A stretch of 64,000 nt of DNA from assembly GCF_020171315.1 (NCBI RefSeq), contig NZ_JAIUZP010000006.1, positions 310,001 through 374,000 on the forward strand, read 5' to 3'. The notes below the pieces were generated by a model that was not told the DNA's origin, searched no databases, and saw only the letters and a program-made list of their open reading frames with translations. Positions 43,385-52,479 of the stretch are shown piece by piece. Within the stretch, counting starts at the first letter, position 1. Each line of letters begins with the position of its first letter. The translations under genes and the position numbers were made by a program. The stretch comes from Pseudooceanicola nanhaiensis (lineage in GTDB: Bacteria > Pseudomonadota > Alphaproteobacteria > Rhodobacterales > Rhodobacteraceae).

Positions 43385-44130
43385 TCCGCTTTGAAGACGT
43401 CCATAAGACCTTTGGCACCAACGCGGTGCTGCGCGGCCTGAACCTGCAGGTCGACAAGGGCACCTCCATGGTGATCATCGGCGGCTCGGGCACCGGCAAG
43501 TCAGTGGCGCTGAAATGCGTGCTGGGGCTGGTGACGCCGGACAGCGGCAAGATCTACGTCGACGGTCAGGACACCGCCACGGGCGGCGACCGGGAGGCGT
43601 TTCTGGCCCGTTTCGGGATGCTGTTCCAGGGCGCGGCCCTCTTCGACTCGCTCCCCGTCTGGCAGAACGTGGCCTTCCGCCTGCTGCGCGGCGCGCTGAA
43701 GCGGCCCAAGGCCGAGGCGCGGGAGATCGCGGTGGAAAAGCTGCGCCGCGTGGGCCTCGGCCCCGAGGTGGCGGATCGCTTCCCGGCAGAGCTGTCGGGC
43801 GGGATGCAGAAACGCGTCGGCCTCGCCCGCGCCATCGCTGCCGATCCGGAGGTGATCTTCTTCGACGAGCCCACCACCGGCCTCGACCCGATCATGTCCG
43901 GCGTGATCAACGACCTGATCCGCGAGATCGTGGTCGAGATGGGCGCGACCGCCGTCACGATCACCCACGACATGTCCTCGGTCCGGGCGATTGCCGACAA
44001 CGTGGCCATGCTGCACGCGGGCAAGATCCGCTGGACCGGCCCCGTGGCGCAGATGGATGCCTCGGGCGATCCCTACCTAGACCAGTTCATCCATGGCCGG
44101 GCCGAGGGGCCGATCGACCCTGTCCGCTGA
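43381..44130 (+). CDS. mlaF: MlaF-like ABC transporter ATP-binding protein
   Basis: A 249-residue ABC ATPase, partner of the preceding permease. Walker A IIGGSGTGKSVALK (about residues 37-50), Q-loop MLFQGAALFDSLPVWQNVAF, signature ELSGGMQKRVGLARAIA (the Gly-Met-Gln-Lys-Arg form typical of MlaF), Walker B VIFFDEPTTGLDPIMSGV, switch His in VTITHDMSSV. Its ATG overlaps the permease stop by four bases. It drives phospholipid transport. Confidence 0.94.
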   Translation: MIRFEDVHKTFGTNAVLRGLNLQVDKGTSMVIIGGSGTGKSVALKCVLGLVTPDSGKIYVDGQDTATGGDREAFLARFGMLFQGAALFDSLPVWQNVAFRLLRGALKRPKAEAREIAVEKLRRVGLGPEVADRFPAELSGGMQKRVGLARAIAADPEVIFFDEPTTGLDPIMSGVINDLIREIVVEMGATAVTITHDMSSVRAIADNVAMLHAGKIRWTGPVAQMDASGDPYLDQFIHGRAEGPIDPVR

Positions 44131-44163
44131 CCCGTCAGCCGGGCGTCCAGCCGCGCGGTCGGA

Positions 44164-44196
44164 GCCTCCGGCGGGGATATTTGGGAACAGTGGATG
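44164..44196 (+). repeat. Single arm of the core repeat, ending in a start codon
   Basis: GCCTCCGGCGGGGATATTT (44164-44182) is followed by GGGAACAGTGGATG, the same as the left arm of the element at 53802. No opposite arm is nearby. The ATG at its end (44194) is the apparent start of the PqiA-like gene. Confidence 0.8.
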
Positions 44197-44649
44197 GCAA
44201 GAATGACACGTCTTCTGACCATCGCGAATGCGGCGCTGCTGCTGCTCTATCCGATCGCCTGGATGGCACCGCTGGCCCGCGCGGGCGTGCTGCCCTTCTT
44301 CGGGCTGAGCGAGATCTCGGTCCTTTCGGGCCTGCGGGCGCTCTGGCCTTCCGATCCTCTGCTGGCCCTGCTGGTGGCGGTCTTCGCCCTCGTAGCGCCA
44401 ATGGCCAAGACACTGGCATTGCTCATGATTCACCTCGAACGCGCGCCGGTCTGGCTGCTCGGCCCGGTGAGTGTGCTAGGGCGGCTCGCCATGGCGGATG
44501 TCTTCCTCGTGGCGCTCTATATCACCCTCGCCAAGGGCATCGGCCTGGGCCACGTGGAAAGCGCCTGGGGCCTCTGGCTCTTCACCTTCTGCACCCTCGC
44601 TTCTCTGGGCATTTCAAGCCTCACCAAGAAAATCATTAATAAAAAGTGA
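44194..44649 (+). CDS. PqiA-like (paraquat-inducible A) single-domain membrane protein
   Basis: A 151-residue protein equal to about one half of PqiA. Four membrane helices are seen; FGLSEISVLSGLRALW, LALLVAVFALVAPMAKTLALLMIHL and GRLAMADVFLVALYITLAKG are the family signatures. The Cys pairs of full PqiA are absent. PqiA-type proteins pair with MCE-domain lipid carriers, which fits the neighbouring mlaE/mlaF. ATG 44194 lies in a copy of the intergenic repeat; ATG 44203 is an alternative. Confidence 0.8.
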   Translation: MARMTRLLTIANAALLLLYPIAWMAPLARAGVLPFFGLSEISVLSGLRALWPSDPLLALLVAVFALVAPMAKTLALLMIHLERAPVWLLGPVSVLGRLAMADVFLVALYITLAKGIGLGHVESAWGLWLFTFCTLASLGISSLTKKIINKK

Positions 44650-44740
44650 CGCAAGGTCCGGAACCAAAGCAGTTGTGGTACTGTTGAGGTGGAGATCGGC
44701 AGAAACTTGCCGACTTCCATCCCCAACCGGAGGAGTTGCC

Positions 44741-45511
44741 ATGTCTCGCCGAACTGCCCCCTCGTCCTTTGCCCAAACCGCCCTGCCGCTGATCCAGGCC
44801 GCGGGCCTCGCGCTGCTGATCATCCTGACGTTGGCCGCCGCCGGGGCGACCATCGGCGCTGCCGTGGGCTGGCTGCCCTGGCTGCAGATCGACGCCGCCT
44901 TTGGCGAGACGCCTCTGCCCGCCGCGGGCCAGTCGCTCCAGATCGGGCTCACCGTGGTGCTGCTGGCGCTGACCGCCTATGCCCCGCTGCACGGGCGGGT
45001 GATGCGGCTCGAAGGCTCCCACCGCCAGTTCCGCATGTCGATGGAGGATGTCGCCCGCGCCTACCACGCGGCCCATGCCGCCGATCGCAGCGGCACCTTC
45101 CGGCTGTCGTCGCAGTTCGACGAGGTCCGCGACCGGATCGCCTTCCTGCGCGCCCATCCCGATCTCGGCGGGCTGGAGCCCGGCATCCTCGAATCCGCCG
45201 CCCAGATGAGCCAGGTCAGCCACGAACTGGCCGAGACCTATTCCGACGAGAAGGTCGAACGCGCCCGCACCTTCCTGCGCCAGCGGCAGGAGGAGGTCGA
45301 ACTCTTCAACGAGCGCCTCGACCAGGCCAAGATCACCATGCAGGAGATCCGCGGCTGGCGCGACGCGGTGGAGATGGACGAGGCCGTGGCCGAAAGCCAG
45401 CTCAACCGCCTGAAGGCCGAGTTGAACGACCTCCTGCCCGAACTGAAGCTGGGCATGGCGGGCCTCGAGCGCCCCGGCAATGTCGTGGGCATGGCCAAGG
45501 CGGCGGAATAA
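44741..45511 (+). CDS. Membrane-anchored coiled-coil protein
   Basis: A 256-residue protein. Two hydrophobic segments (about residues 19-45 and 68-86, ALLIILTLAAAGATIGAAVG and LTVVLLALTAYAPL) are followed by a charged, largely helical cytosolic part with coiled-coil character: EKVERARTFLRQRQEEVELFNERLDQAKITM, EMDEAVAESQLNRLKAELNDLLPEL. AGGAG precedes ATG 44741. Its relatives beside radA are sometimes labelled 'DNA repair protein' without evidence. No catalytic motif is seen. Confidence 0.72.
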   Translation: MSRRTAPSSFAQTALPLIQAAGLALLIILTLAAAGATIGAAVGWLPWLQIDAAFGETPLPAAGQSLQIGLTVVLLALTAYAPLHGRVMRLEGSHRQFRMSMEDVARAYHAAHAADRSGTFRLSSQFDEVRDRIAFLRAHPDLGGLEPGILESAAQMSQVSHELAETYSDEKVERARTFLRQRQEEVELFNERLDQAKITMQEIRGWRDAVEMDEAVAESQLNRLKAELNDLLPELKLGMAGLERPGNVVGMAKAAE

Positions 45512-45520
45512 CCCCACCCG

Positions 45521-45587
45521 CTTTCCGTTTCGAAAATATCCTCGGGGGGAATTGGCCCGCAGGGCCAAGGGGGGCAGACAGCCCCCC
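45521..45587. repeat. Intergenic repeat, hybrid of two subfamilies
   Basis: TTTCCGTTTCGAAAATATCC (as at 37401) is joined to GGGGGGAATTGGCCC-GCA-GGGCC and AAGGGGGGCAGACAGCCCCCC (as, reversed, at 15105-15145). The hybrid shows that the two repeat subfamilies share an outer end. It lies in the tandem gap before radA. Confidence 0.75.
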
Positions 45588-45704
45588 ATCCCCGCCCTCG
45601 CGCCCCGCGCGACGCCCCTTGGGGCCTCCCCGGTACCGCCCTCGCCCCTCCCTCATCACACAATCGCATTTGACCGCCCCGCCGCGCTGCGGCAAGACAG
45701 GCCT

Positions 45705-47066
45705 ATGGCGAAAACACGCATCTTCACCTGTTCTGTCTGCGGCGCGACCCAGTCCAAGTGGTCGGGCCAGTGCGAAGCCTGTGGCGCATGGAATTCCATC
45801 GCCGAGGAGGCCCCGCTCAGCACCGGCCCGGGTACCAAGGGGCTCAAGGCCCGCGGCACCCGGCTTCAGCTGACCGACCTAGCGGCGCAGGAAACGCCCC
45901 CGCCGCGCACCTCCTCCAGGCTCGAGGAACTCGACCGCGTCCTTGGCGGCGGCCTCGTGCCGGCCTCTGCGATCCTCGTGGGCGGCGATCCGGGGATCGG
46001 GAAATCCACCCTGCTCCTGCAGGCCGCGGCGCGCTTTGCCCAGAACGGGCTCAAGACGGTCTATATCTCCGGCGAGGAAGCGGCGGCACAGGTGCGGATG
46101 CGGGCCCAGAGGCTGGGCCTCGGCCAGGCCCCTGTCGCGCTCGCCAGCGAGACCTCGCTGCGCGACATCCTCACCACGCTCGATGCCGAACGCCCCGACC
46201 TCGTGATCATCGATTCGATCCAGACCATGTGGTCCGACACCGTGGACAGCGCGCCCGGCTCCGTCAGCCAGGTCCGCGCGGCCGCCCACGAACTCACCAC
46301 CTTCGCCAAGCGGCGCGGCTGTTCCGTGATCCTCGTGGGCCATGTCACCAAGGAGGGCCAGATCGCGGGCCCCCGGGTGGTCGAGCATATGGTGGACACG
46401 GTGCTCTACTTCGAGGGCGAACGCGGCCACCAGTTCCGCATCCTGCGCGCGGTGAAGAACCGCTTCGGCCCCGCGGACGAGATCGGCGTCTTCGAGATGA
46501 CCGGCGGCGGGCTGGCGGAGGTGGCCAACCCCTCCGCGCTCTTCCTCTCCGACCGGGGCGAGCCCTCGGCAGGCTCCGTCGTCTTTGCCGGGATCGAGGG
46601 CACCCGCCCCGTGCTGGTGGAATTCCAGGCCCTCGTGGCGCCCACGCCCCACAGCCAGCCGCGGCGTTCGGTCGTGGGCTGGGACGGCGGGCGGCTTGCC
46701 ATGATCCTCGCGGTGCTGGAGGCGCGCTGTGGCATCCCCTTCGCGGGGCTCGACGTCTATCTCAACGTCGCGGGCGGCATGAAGATTTCCGAACCGGCCG
46801 CGGATCTCGCGGTGGCGGCGGCGCTGCTTTCCGCGCGCGAGGATGTGGCCTTGGACGCACATACGGTCGTTTTCGGTGAGATTTCCCTCTCCGGCGCACT
46901 ACGTCCGGTGAGCCAATGGGAAAACAGGTTGAAAGAAGCCAAGAAACTTGGTTTCACCTCAGCCATAACGCCGGCCGGCGGAACGCCGGGCAGCGACCAG
47001 GGTATGAAACAGCAGCCCATGAAGGACCTGACCCAGGTCGTGGGCGAGATTTTCGGCGCGGGCTGA
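45705..47066 (+). CDS. radA: DNA repair protein RadA
   Basis: A helicase-like RecA paralogue that aids strand exchange and branch migration. 453 residues. A four-Cys zinc finger, FTCSVCGATQSKWSGQCEAC, starts the protein. Walker A is LVGGDPGIGKSTLLLQAA, Walker B VIIDSIQTMWSD, then the RadA-specific KNRFG within AVKNRFGPADEIGVFEM. The C-terminal Lon-like domain has GGMKISEPAADLAVAAALLSAR and FGEISLSGALRPV. ATG 45705 directly precedes the zinc finger. CvpA and PurF follow. Confidence 0.97.
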   Translation: MAKTRIFTCSVCGATQSKWSGQCEACGAWNSIAEEAPLSTGPGTKGLKARGTRLQLTDLAAQETPPPRTSSRLEELDRVLGGGLVPASAILVGGDPGIGKSTLLLQAAARFAQNGLKTVYISGEEAAAQVRMRAQRLGLGQAPVALASETSLRDILTTLDAERPDLVIIDSIQTMWSDTVDSAPGSVSQVRAAAHELTTFAKRRGCSVILVGHVTKEGQIAGPRVVEHMVDTVLYFEGERGHQFRILRAVKNRFGPADEIGVFEMTGGGLAEVANPSALFLSDRGEPSAGSVVFAGIEGTRPVLVEFQALVAPTPHSQPRRSVVGWDGGRLAMILAVLEARCGIPFAGLDVYLNVAGGMKISEPAADLAVAAALLSAREDVALDAHTVVFGEISLSGALRPVSQWENRLKEAKKLGFTSAITPAGGTPGSDQGMKQQPMKDLTQVVGEIFGAG

Positions 47067-47120
47067 CGCGCGCGGTGACAGGCGCCGAGGCGCAGGGCCG
47101 ACAGCAAGGAACGGGGACAG

Positions 47121-47717
47121 ATGGAAGGTTTCACCATTATTGACGGGATCGTCGCGGCGGTCATCGTGCTCTCGGCCCTGCTGGCCTACTCGCGCGGGAT
47201 CGTGCGCGAGGCGCTCGCCATCGCGGGCTGGATCGTGGCGGCGGTGCTGGGCTTCATCTTTGCCCCGCAGGTCCAGCCGCTGGTCAAGGAAATCCCGGTC
47301 ATCGGCGAATTCATCTCGGACAGCTGTGAACTCTCCGTGATCACCGCCTTCGCCGTGGTCTTTGCCGTGGCGCTGCTGATCGCCTCGCTCTTCACGCCGC
47401 TCTTTTCCTCGCTGGTGCAGCGCTCCGCCATTGGCGCGCTCGACCAGGCGCTCGGCTTCCTCTTCGGGGTGGCGCGTGGCATCCTGCTCGTGGCGATCGC
47501 CTTCTTCGTCTACGAAACGGTGATCACCTCGCAGGACATGCCCATGGTGGACAACTCCCGTTCGGCACAGGTCTTTGCCCGCCTCACCGGCAAGATCGAG
47601 AACGAAGACCCCGAGCGCGCGCTCGGCTGGATCACCCAGCAATACGAACAACTCGTCGGCGTCTGCGAAGCGCCCGCCGGAACCCCTGCACCGGCCACCG
47701 CGCCCGCAGGGTCGTGA
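47121..47717 (+). CDS. cvpA: CvpA family membrane protein
   Basis: A 198-residue inner-membrane protein with four or five helices: GFTIIDGIVAAVIVLSALLAYSRGIVREAL (the conserved N-terminal block with the R-G-x-x-R-E signature), AIAGWIVAAVLGFIFAP, and IGALDQALGFLFGVARGILLVAI. In E. coli cvpA precedes purF and is needed for colicin V production; the order is the same here. Its general role may be envelope homeostasis. The acidic C-terminus ends in an Ala/Pro tail. Confidence 0.92.
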   Translation: MEGFTIIDGIVAAVIVLSALLAYSRGIVREALAIAGWIVAAVLGFIFAPQVQPLVKEIPVIGEFISDSCELSVITAFAVVFAVALLIASLFTPLFSSLVQRSAIGALDQALGFLFGVARGILLVAIAFFVYETVITSQDMPMVDNSRSAQVFARLTGKIENEDPERALGWITQQYEQLVGVCEAPAGTPAPATAPAGS

Positions 47718-47734
47718 TCACAGTATTGAACACC

Positions 47735-47767
47735 GTGCAATTGCACCCGGGGCCGTTGACCCCGGGT
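47735..47767 (+). promoter_or_regulatory. Two adjoining palindromes upstream of purF
   Basis: GTGCAATTGCAC (47735-47746) is a perfect 12-bp palindrome overlapping ACCCGGGG-CCGTTGA-CCCCGGGT (47745-47767), an 8-bp perfect stem. No T-run follows. They lie 90-122 bases before the purF start and could end cvpA transcription or act as an operator or leader hairpin. Confidence 0.4.
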
Positions 47768-47856
47768 CCGCGGACCCTTATGTGATCGTTTCGTGACACC
47801 TCGGTCCCTTGCCTCTACACTCAGGGCAAGGTCACGCTAGGATTCGGAGCTGCCCC

Positions 47857-49389
47857 TTGTCCCGCCAGATGCCCTCTGCCGCCAGCGAAACCACCGCTGG
47901 CAAATCTGCGTTCAATGACGACCATCTCGACGATTGCCTCCCTCGGCACCCGTTCGACGATGACAAGCTGAAGGAGGAGTGCGGCGTCTTCGGCGCGATC
48001 GGCCTCACGGATGCGTCAAACTTCGTGGCCCTCGGCCTGCACGCGCTGCAGCACCGCGGCCAGGAGGCGGGCGGCATCGTCTGCCACCACCCCGAGCACG
48101 GGTTCAACTCGGCCCGCCGCTTCGGTTACATCCGCGACAACTTCACCTCGCAATCGGTGATGGAAACCCTGCCCGGGCCGGTGGCCATCGGGCATGTGCG
48201 CTATTCCACCGCCGGCTCCAAGGGCGCCGCGCAGATCCGCGACGTGCAGCCCTTCTTCGGCGAATTTTCCATGGGCGGCGCGGCCATCGCGCACAACGGC
48301 AACATCACCAATGCCGAGGCCCTGCGCCGCGAGCTGATCGAGCGCGGTTCGATCTTCCAGTCCTCCTCGGACAGCGAATGCATCATCCACCTCATGGCGC
48401 GCTCGCTTCAGCGCGGCATCCCCGAGCGGATGGAAGACGCGCTGCGCCGGGTCGAAGGCGCCTTCTCGGTCGTGGCCATGACCGGCACGCAGCTGATCGG
48501 CGTGCGCGATCCTCTGGGCGTGCGGCCCCTCGTCCTCGGCAAGGTCGCCGATGGCTGGGTGCTCTCCTCCGAGACCTGTGCCCTCGACATCATCGGCGCG
48601 GAGCTCATCCGCGAGATCGAGCCCGGCGAGATGGTGGTGATCACCGAGAAGGGCATCGAGAGCCGCCGGCCCTTCCGCCCGCAGTCGCCGCGCTTCTGCA
48701 TCTTCGAGCATGTCTATTTCTCGCGTCCCGATTCGATCCTCGGCGGCCGCTCGGTCTATGAGACCCGTCGCCAGATCGGTGTCGAGCTGGCCCGCGAGGC
48801 CCCGGTCGAGGCCGACCTCGTCTGCCCCGTGCCCGACAGCGGCACCCCGGCGGCGATCGGTTTCGCCCATGAGAGCGGCATTCCCTACGGCATGGGGATC
48901 ATCCGGAACCAATACATGGGCCGGACCTTCATCGAGCCGACCGAGCAGATCCGGAACATGGGCGTGCGGCTGAAGCTGAACGTGAACCGCGCCCTGATCC
49001 AGGGCAAGCGGGTGATCCTCGTGGACGACTCGGTGGTGCGCGGCACGACCTCGCGCAAGATCAAGGAGATGATCCTCGACGCCGGCGCGGCCGAGGTCCA
49101 CTTCCGCATCGCCTCCCCGCCGACCGCGTGGCCCTGCTTCTACGGCGTGGACACCCCGCAGCGCGAGAAGCTGCTGGCAGCGACCATGTCCGAGGACGAG
49201 ATGCGCGATCACCTCGCGGTGGACAGCCTCAAGTTCATCTCGCTCGACGGCCTCTACCGCGCCGTTGGCGAGGCCAATGGCCGCAACAACAGCTGCCCGC
49301 AGTATTGCGACGCCTGCTTCTCGGGCGAATACCCGGTGGCGCCCTCCGACATGATCGAGAAGGGCTTCGAGCTGAAGGCCGCCGAGTAA
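47857..49389 (+). CDS. purF: Amidophosphoribosyltransferase
   Basis: First step of purine synthesis: PRPP and glutamine to phosphoribosylamine. 510 residues. The N-terminal nucleophile is Cys42 in KEECGVFGAIG after a propeptide, then HALQHRGQEAGGIV, VRYSTAG, and the PRPP motif KRVILVDDSVVRGTTSRKIKEMI. NSCPQYCDACFSGEYPV near the end resembles the [4Fe-4S] ligand region of the B. subtilis-type enzyme. TTG 47857 is chosen because GGAG lies seven bases before it; ATG 47869 has no ribosome site. A terminator follows. Confidence 0.95.
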   Translation: MSRQMPSAASETTAGKSAFNDDHLDDCLPRHPFDDDKLKEECGVFGAIGLTDASNFVALGLHALQHRGQEAGGIVCHHPEHGFNSARRFGYIRDNFTSQSVMETLPGPVAIGHVRYSTAGSKGAAQIRDVQPFFGEFSMGGAAIAHNGNITNAEALRRELIERGSIFQSSSDSECIIHLMARSLQRGIPERMEDALRRVEGAFSVVAMTGTQLIGVRDPLGVRPLVLGKVADGWVLSSETCALDIIGAELIREIEPGEMVVITEKGIESRRPFRPQSPRFCIFEHVYFSRPDSILGGRSVYETRRQIGVELAREAPVEADLVCPVPDSGTPAAIGFAHESGIPYGMGIIRNQYMGRTFIEPTEQIRNMGVRLKLNVNRALIQGKRVILVDDSVVRGTTSRKIKEMILDAGAAEVHFRIASPPTAWPCFYGVDTPQREKLLAATMSEDEMRDHLAVDSLKFISLDGLYRAVGEANGRNNSCPQYCDACFSGEYPVAPSDMIEKGFELKAAE

Positions 49390-49410
49390 GGCAGGTCGGA
49401 TATGATTGGA

Positions 49411-49436
49411 AAGGCGGCCCCCGGGGCCGCCTTTTC
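49411..49436 (+). terminator. Rho-independent terminator after purF
   Basis: Stem AAGGCGGCC / GGCCGCCTT with loop CCCCG and a TTTT run, 22 bases after the purF stop. Confidence 0.88.
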
Positions 49437-49991
49437 CGTTTTCCGGGGGCTGCTGCCGGCTGTAGAGACCGCCCGCCGCTCGGGGTGGGTTCCCCTGAGC
49501 AGGGTATCGGCCCACCCCAAAGCAGATGCACGACATTGAAGGGCACCGAACGCCCTCCTCCACGCGCGCTTTCCGCCCCAATGCGCCGCTTCGCGATCAA
49601 GATCTCCCAAGCATCTTCTCTGTCTCGCGCCAATGCCTGCCCACCGGCCTTCACATAGGGCAGCGCCGTCCCGCGGGGTGGCGCAATAGCGCCGCCCCCG
49701 GGGGGGGCGGGTCGGCGCTGCCCGGCCTCTCGGCCGGGCGGGACACACCGAGGGGACAGCGACTTGGCGCAAGACGGACGGTCGCGCACCCTCCTGTTCA
49801 TTCCATGAACTCTGCACAGCGCCTCGCGGCATTCAGCCAGCCCCCTGCGATAGCGCCACATCCCAAACCGGACAACGCCCCTTCCCCCAAACCGCGCCCC
49901 GCACACCACACCCGGCGCCCGCGTCGCCGCACCGCAGGCCGTGCCGCCTGTTTCACTTGACCCGGCGCATCAAACCGCGCAGATCCCGGCC
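49437..49991 (+). other. Gene-free 555-base gap
   Basis: Between the purF terminator and the SDR gene. It holds a G-run (GGGGGGGCGGG near 49700-49711) and low-complexity C-rich stretches. Open frames on both strands lack ribosome sites and recognisable domains. A promoter for the SDR gene must lie here but is not obvious. Confidence 0.45.
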
Positions 49992-50633
49992 ATGACTGAC
50001 CAGATCGCCCTCATCACCGGTGCCTCGCGCGGGCTCGGCGCGGCGCTTGCCGCCGCTCTCGCGCCGACCCATCACATCGTCGCCGTCGCCCGCACCGTGG
50101 GCGGTCTCGAAGCCCTCGACGACCGGATCAAATCCGCAGGCGGCAGCGCCACGCTGGCCCCCATGGACATCACCAACCGGGATGCCATGGCCCAGCTCTG
50201 CCGCTCGGTCTATGACCGCTGGGGCAAGATCGACCTCTGGTGCCACACCGCGATCTCGGCTCCGCCGCTTTCGCCCGCAGCCCATATCGACGCCAAGGAC
50301 TGGGACAAGGCGGTCGAGTGCAACGTGACCGCGCTCGGCGTGCTGGTGCCCTATGTCGCGCCCCTGCTGGGGACCGAGGGCAAGGCGATCTTCTTCGACG
50401 ATCCCGTCGTCGCGACCCGCTTCCACGGGGCCTATGGCGCCACCAAGGCCGCGCAGATCGCGCTTGCCCGCTCGTGGCAGGCCGAAACCGCCGCCACCGG
50501 TCCCGAGGTCCATGTGCTGACGCCCCTGCCGATGCCGACCGCCCTGCGGGGCCGTTTCCACCCGGGCGAGGACCGCGAGGCGCTCTCCGATCCCGACAGC
50601 GAAGCCGCCCGGCTGCTGCCCAAGTTCACCTGA
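49992..50633 (+). CDS. SDR family oxidoreductase with altered active site
   Basis: A 213-residue short-chain dehydrogenase/reductase. The cofactor loop is ALITGASRGLGAALAAAL (TGxxxGxG), the Asn is in VECNVTALGV, and Y-x-x-x-K is YGATK. The catalytic Ser expected 12-13 residues before the Tyr is replaced in IFFDDPVVATRFHGAY by Phe/Asp, so classical reduction may be impaired. NADP preference is suggested by VARTVGG after strand 2. ATG 49992 follows CCCGGCC with no good ribosome site. The substrate is unknown. Confidence 0.82.
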   Translation: MTDQIALITGASRGLGAALAAALAPTHHIVAVARTVGGLEALDDRIKSAGGSATLAPMDITNRDAMAQLCRSVYDRWGKIDLWCHTAISAPPLSPAAHIDAKDWDKAVECNVTALGVLVPYVAPLLGTEGKAIFFDDPVVATRFHGAYGATKAAQIALARSWQAETAATGPEVHVLTPLPMPTALRGRFHPGEDREALSDPDSEAARLLPKFT

Positions 50634-50873
50634 AAAGACGCTGGCGGGCGCCGGAAACGGCCCCCGCCCTCGCACCGAACCGGCCCGCGCACGACCGCCA
50701 CCGAAGGGCGTGACACGCCGCACGCGGCCCGCCGCAAACCGCCCTGCAAACCCGCGCTTACGCGCCCCCGGACCGGCTTTTATGCCACGCCCGTCGCGGC
50801 AGCGCCTGCCACGGCTTGCCCCCCTACCGGCCCTCGCTTATGCAGGGGCCACCCCACGACGGAAGGCGAATTC

Positions 50874-51656
50874 ATGCGTATTCTCATTACCAATGACGAC
50901 GGGATCAACGCACCGGGTCTGAAGACGCTGCACGCCATCGCCAAGACGCTCGCCGGCCCCGAGGGCGAGGTCTGGACCGTCGCCCCCGCCTTCGAACAAT
51001 CGGGCGTGGGCCACATGATTTCCTACACCCGCCCGATGATCGTCTCCAAGATGGGCGAGCGCCGCTTCGCCGTGGAAGGCGCCCCCGCCGATTGTGTCCT
51101 CGCCGGGCTGCACGACGTGCTCAACGGCCAGCACGTGGACCTGATCCTCTCGGGGGTGAACTACGGCAACAACTCGGCCGAGAACGCGCTCTATTCAGGC
51201 ACCCTCGGCGGTGCCATCGAAGGCGCGCTGCAGGGCATCCCCTCCATGGCGCTGTCGCAGTTCCTCGGGCCGGACAATTTCAACATCGACGATCCGTTCG
51301 AGGCCGCGGCCCAGCATGGCGCCGCCGTGGTCCGCAAGGTGCTGGACCACGGGCCCGCGGATGACGGCGATTACCGCCTGTTCTACAACATCAACTTCCC
51401 GCCGGTGCCCGGGGCCTCGGTCAAGGGCGTGCGCGCCTCGGCCCAGGGCTTCCGCCGCTACACCAAGTTCGGGATCGAGCCGCATCTGTCGCCCTCGGGC
51501 CGCCGTTTCCTCTGGGTCAAGGGCGGCCAGCAGGGCGAGAAGACCGCGCCCGGCACCGATGCCCATGACAACCTCGAAGGCTATGTCTCGGTCACGCCGA
51601 TGCGGGCAGATTTCACCGCCCATGACATGCTCGCCGCGCTGAAGGCCATCGAATGA
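50874..51656 (+). CDS. surE: 5'-nucleotidase SurE
   Basis: A metal-dependent nucleoside monophosphatase, 260 residues. The N-terminal metal motif is [18 protein letters not shown], then [58 protein letters not shown] (Asn and Ser ligands) and [21 protein letters not shown] precedes the ATG. It overlaps pcm by four bases; the surE-pcm-nlpD order is the same as in enterobacteria, where the unit helps stationary-phase survival. Confidence 0.97.
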   Translation: MRILITNDDGINAPGLKTLHAIAKTLAGPEGEVWTVAPAFEQSGVGHMISYTRPMIVSKMGERRFAVEGAPADCVLAGLHDVLNGQHVDLILSGVNYGNNSAENALYSGTLGGAIEGALQGIPSMALSQFLGPDNFNIDDPFEAAAQHGAAVVRKVLDHGPADDGDYRLFYNINFPPVPGASVKGVRASAQGFRRYTKFGIEPHLSPSGRRFLWVKGGQQGEKTAPGTDAHDNLEGYVSVTPMRADFTAHDMLAALKAIE

Positions 51657-52297
51657 CCGACGCAGCCGCCGAGCGGAAGATGCAGTTTCTCTTCGCCCTG
51701 CGCTCGCGCGGGGTCACCGACAAGCGCGTGCTCAACGCCATGGAGAAGATCGACCGCGGGGCCTTCATCCGCGGCATCTTCGCTGAACGCGCCTATGAGG
51801 ACACGCCGCTGCCGATCGCCTGCGGCCAGACCATCAGCCAGCCCTCCGTGGTGGGCCTGATGACCCAGGCGCTGGAGGTCCACCCCCGGGACAAGGTGCT
51901 GGAGGTCGGCACCGGCTCGGGCTACCAGGCGGCGATCCTCAGCCAGCTGGCGCGCCGGGTCTATACCGTGGACCGCCATCCCCGGCTCGTGCGCGAGGCG
52001 CAGGGCGTCTTCGACGCGCTCTCGATCGCCAATATCACCACGTTTACCGCCGACGGCTCGCACGGGCTGCCCGACCATGCGCCCTTCGACCGCATAATCG
52101 TGACCGCCGCGGCCGAGGATCCGCCGGGGCCGCTCTTGGCCCAGCTCAAGATCGGCGGTATCATGGTGCTGCCCGTGGGCCAGTCGGACACGGTGCAAAG
52201 CCTGATCCGCGTGCGCCGCACCGAGACCGGGCTGGAATACGACGAACTGCGCTCGGTCCGCTTCGTGCCGCTCCTGGAAGGGCTCGGCCGGGACTGA
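51653..52297 (+). CDS. pcm: Protein-L-isoaspartate O-methyltransferase
   Basis: Repairs damaged isoaspartyl residues using SAM. 214 residues. The substrate loop [21 protein letters not shown], the SAM motif [32 protein letters not shown], and [27 protein letters not shown] are as in the family. Its ATG lies in the surE stop (ATGA), so translation is coupled. The NlpD-like lipoprotein gene follows after 182 bases. Confidence 0.96.
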   Translation: MTDAAAERKMQFLFALRSRGVTDKRVLNAMEKIDRGAFIRGIFAERAYEDTPLPIACGQTISQPSVVGLMTQALEVHPRDKVLEVGTGSGYQAAILSQLARRVYTVDRHPRLVREAQGVFDALSIANITTFTADGSHGLPDHAPFDRIIVTAAAEDPPGPLLAQLKIGGIMVLPVGQSDTVQSLIRVRRTETGLEYDELRSVRFVPLLEGLGRD

Positions 52298-52479
52298 GAC
52301 CGCCGGACAGGCGGCAGGGCGCGGATTGCAGACGGCGGGTGCGCCCGTCGGCCCGACCTGGCCGCCACGGCCGTATGTCGGTGCGAGAGGCAGAGGCGCG
52401 ACGCGCCACGGACAGGAGCAGACCCGGCCCGCGCGAGGGCCGGCATCCCCCGCAAGACGGGGGTGGCGAGGGATCGAAC

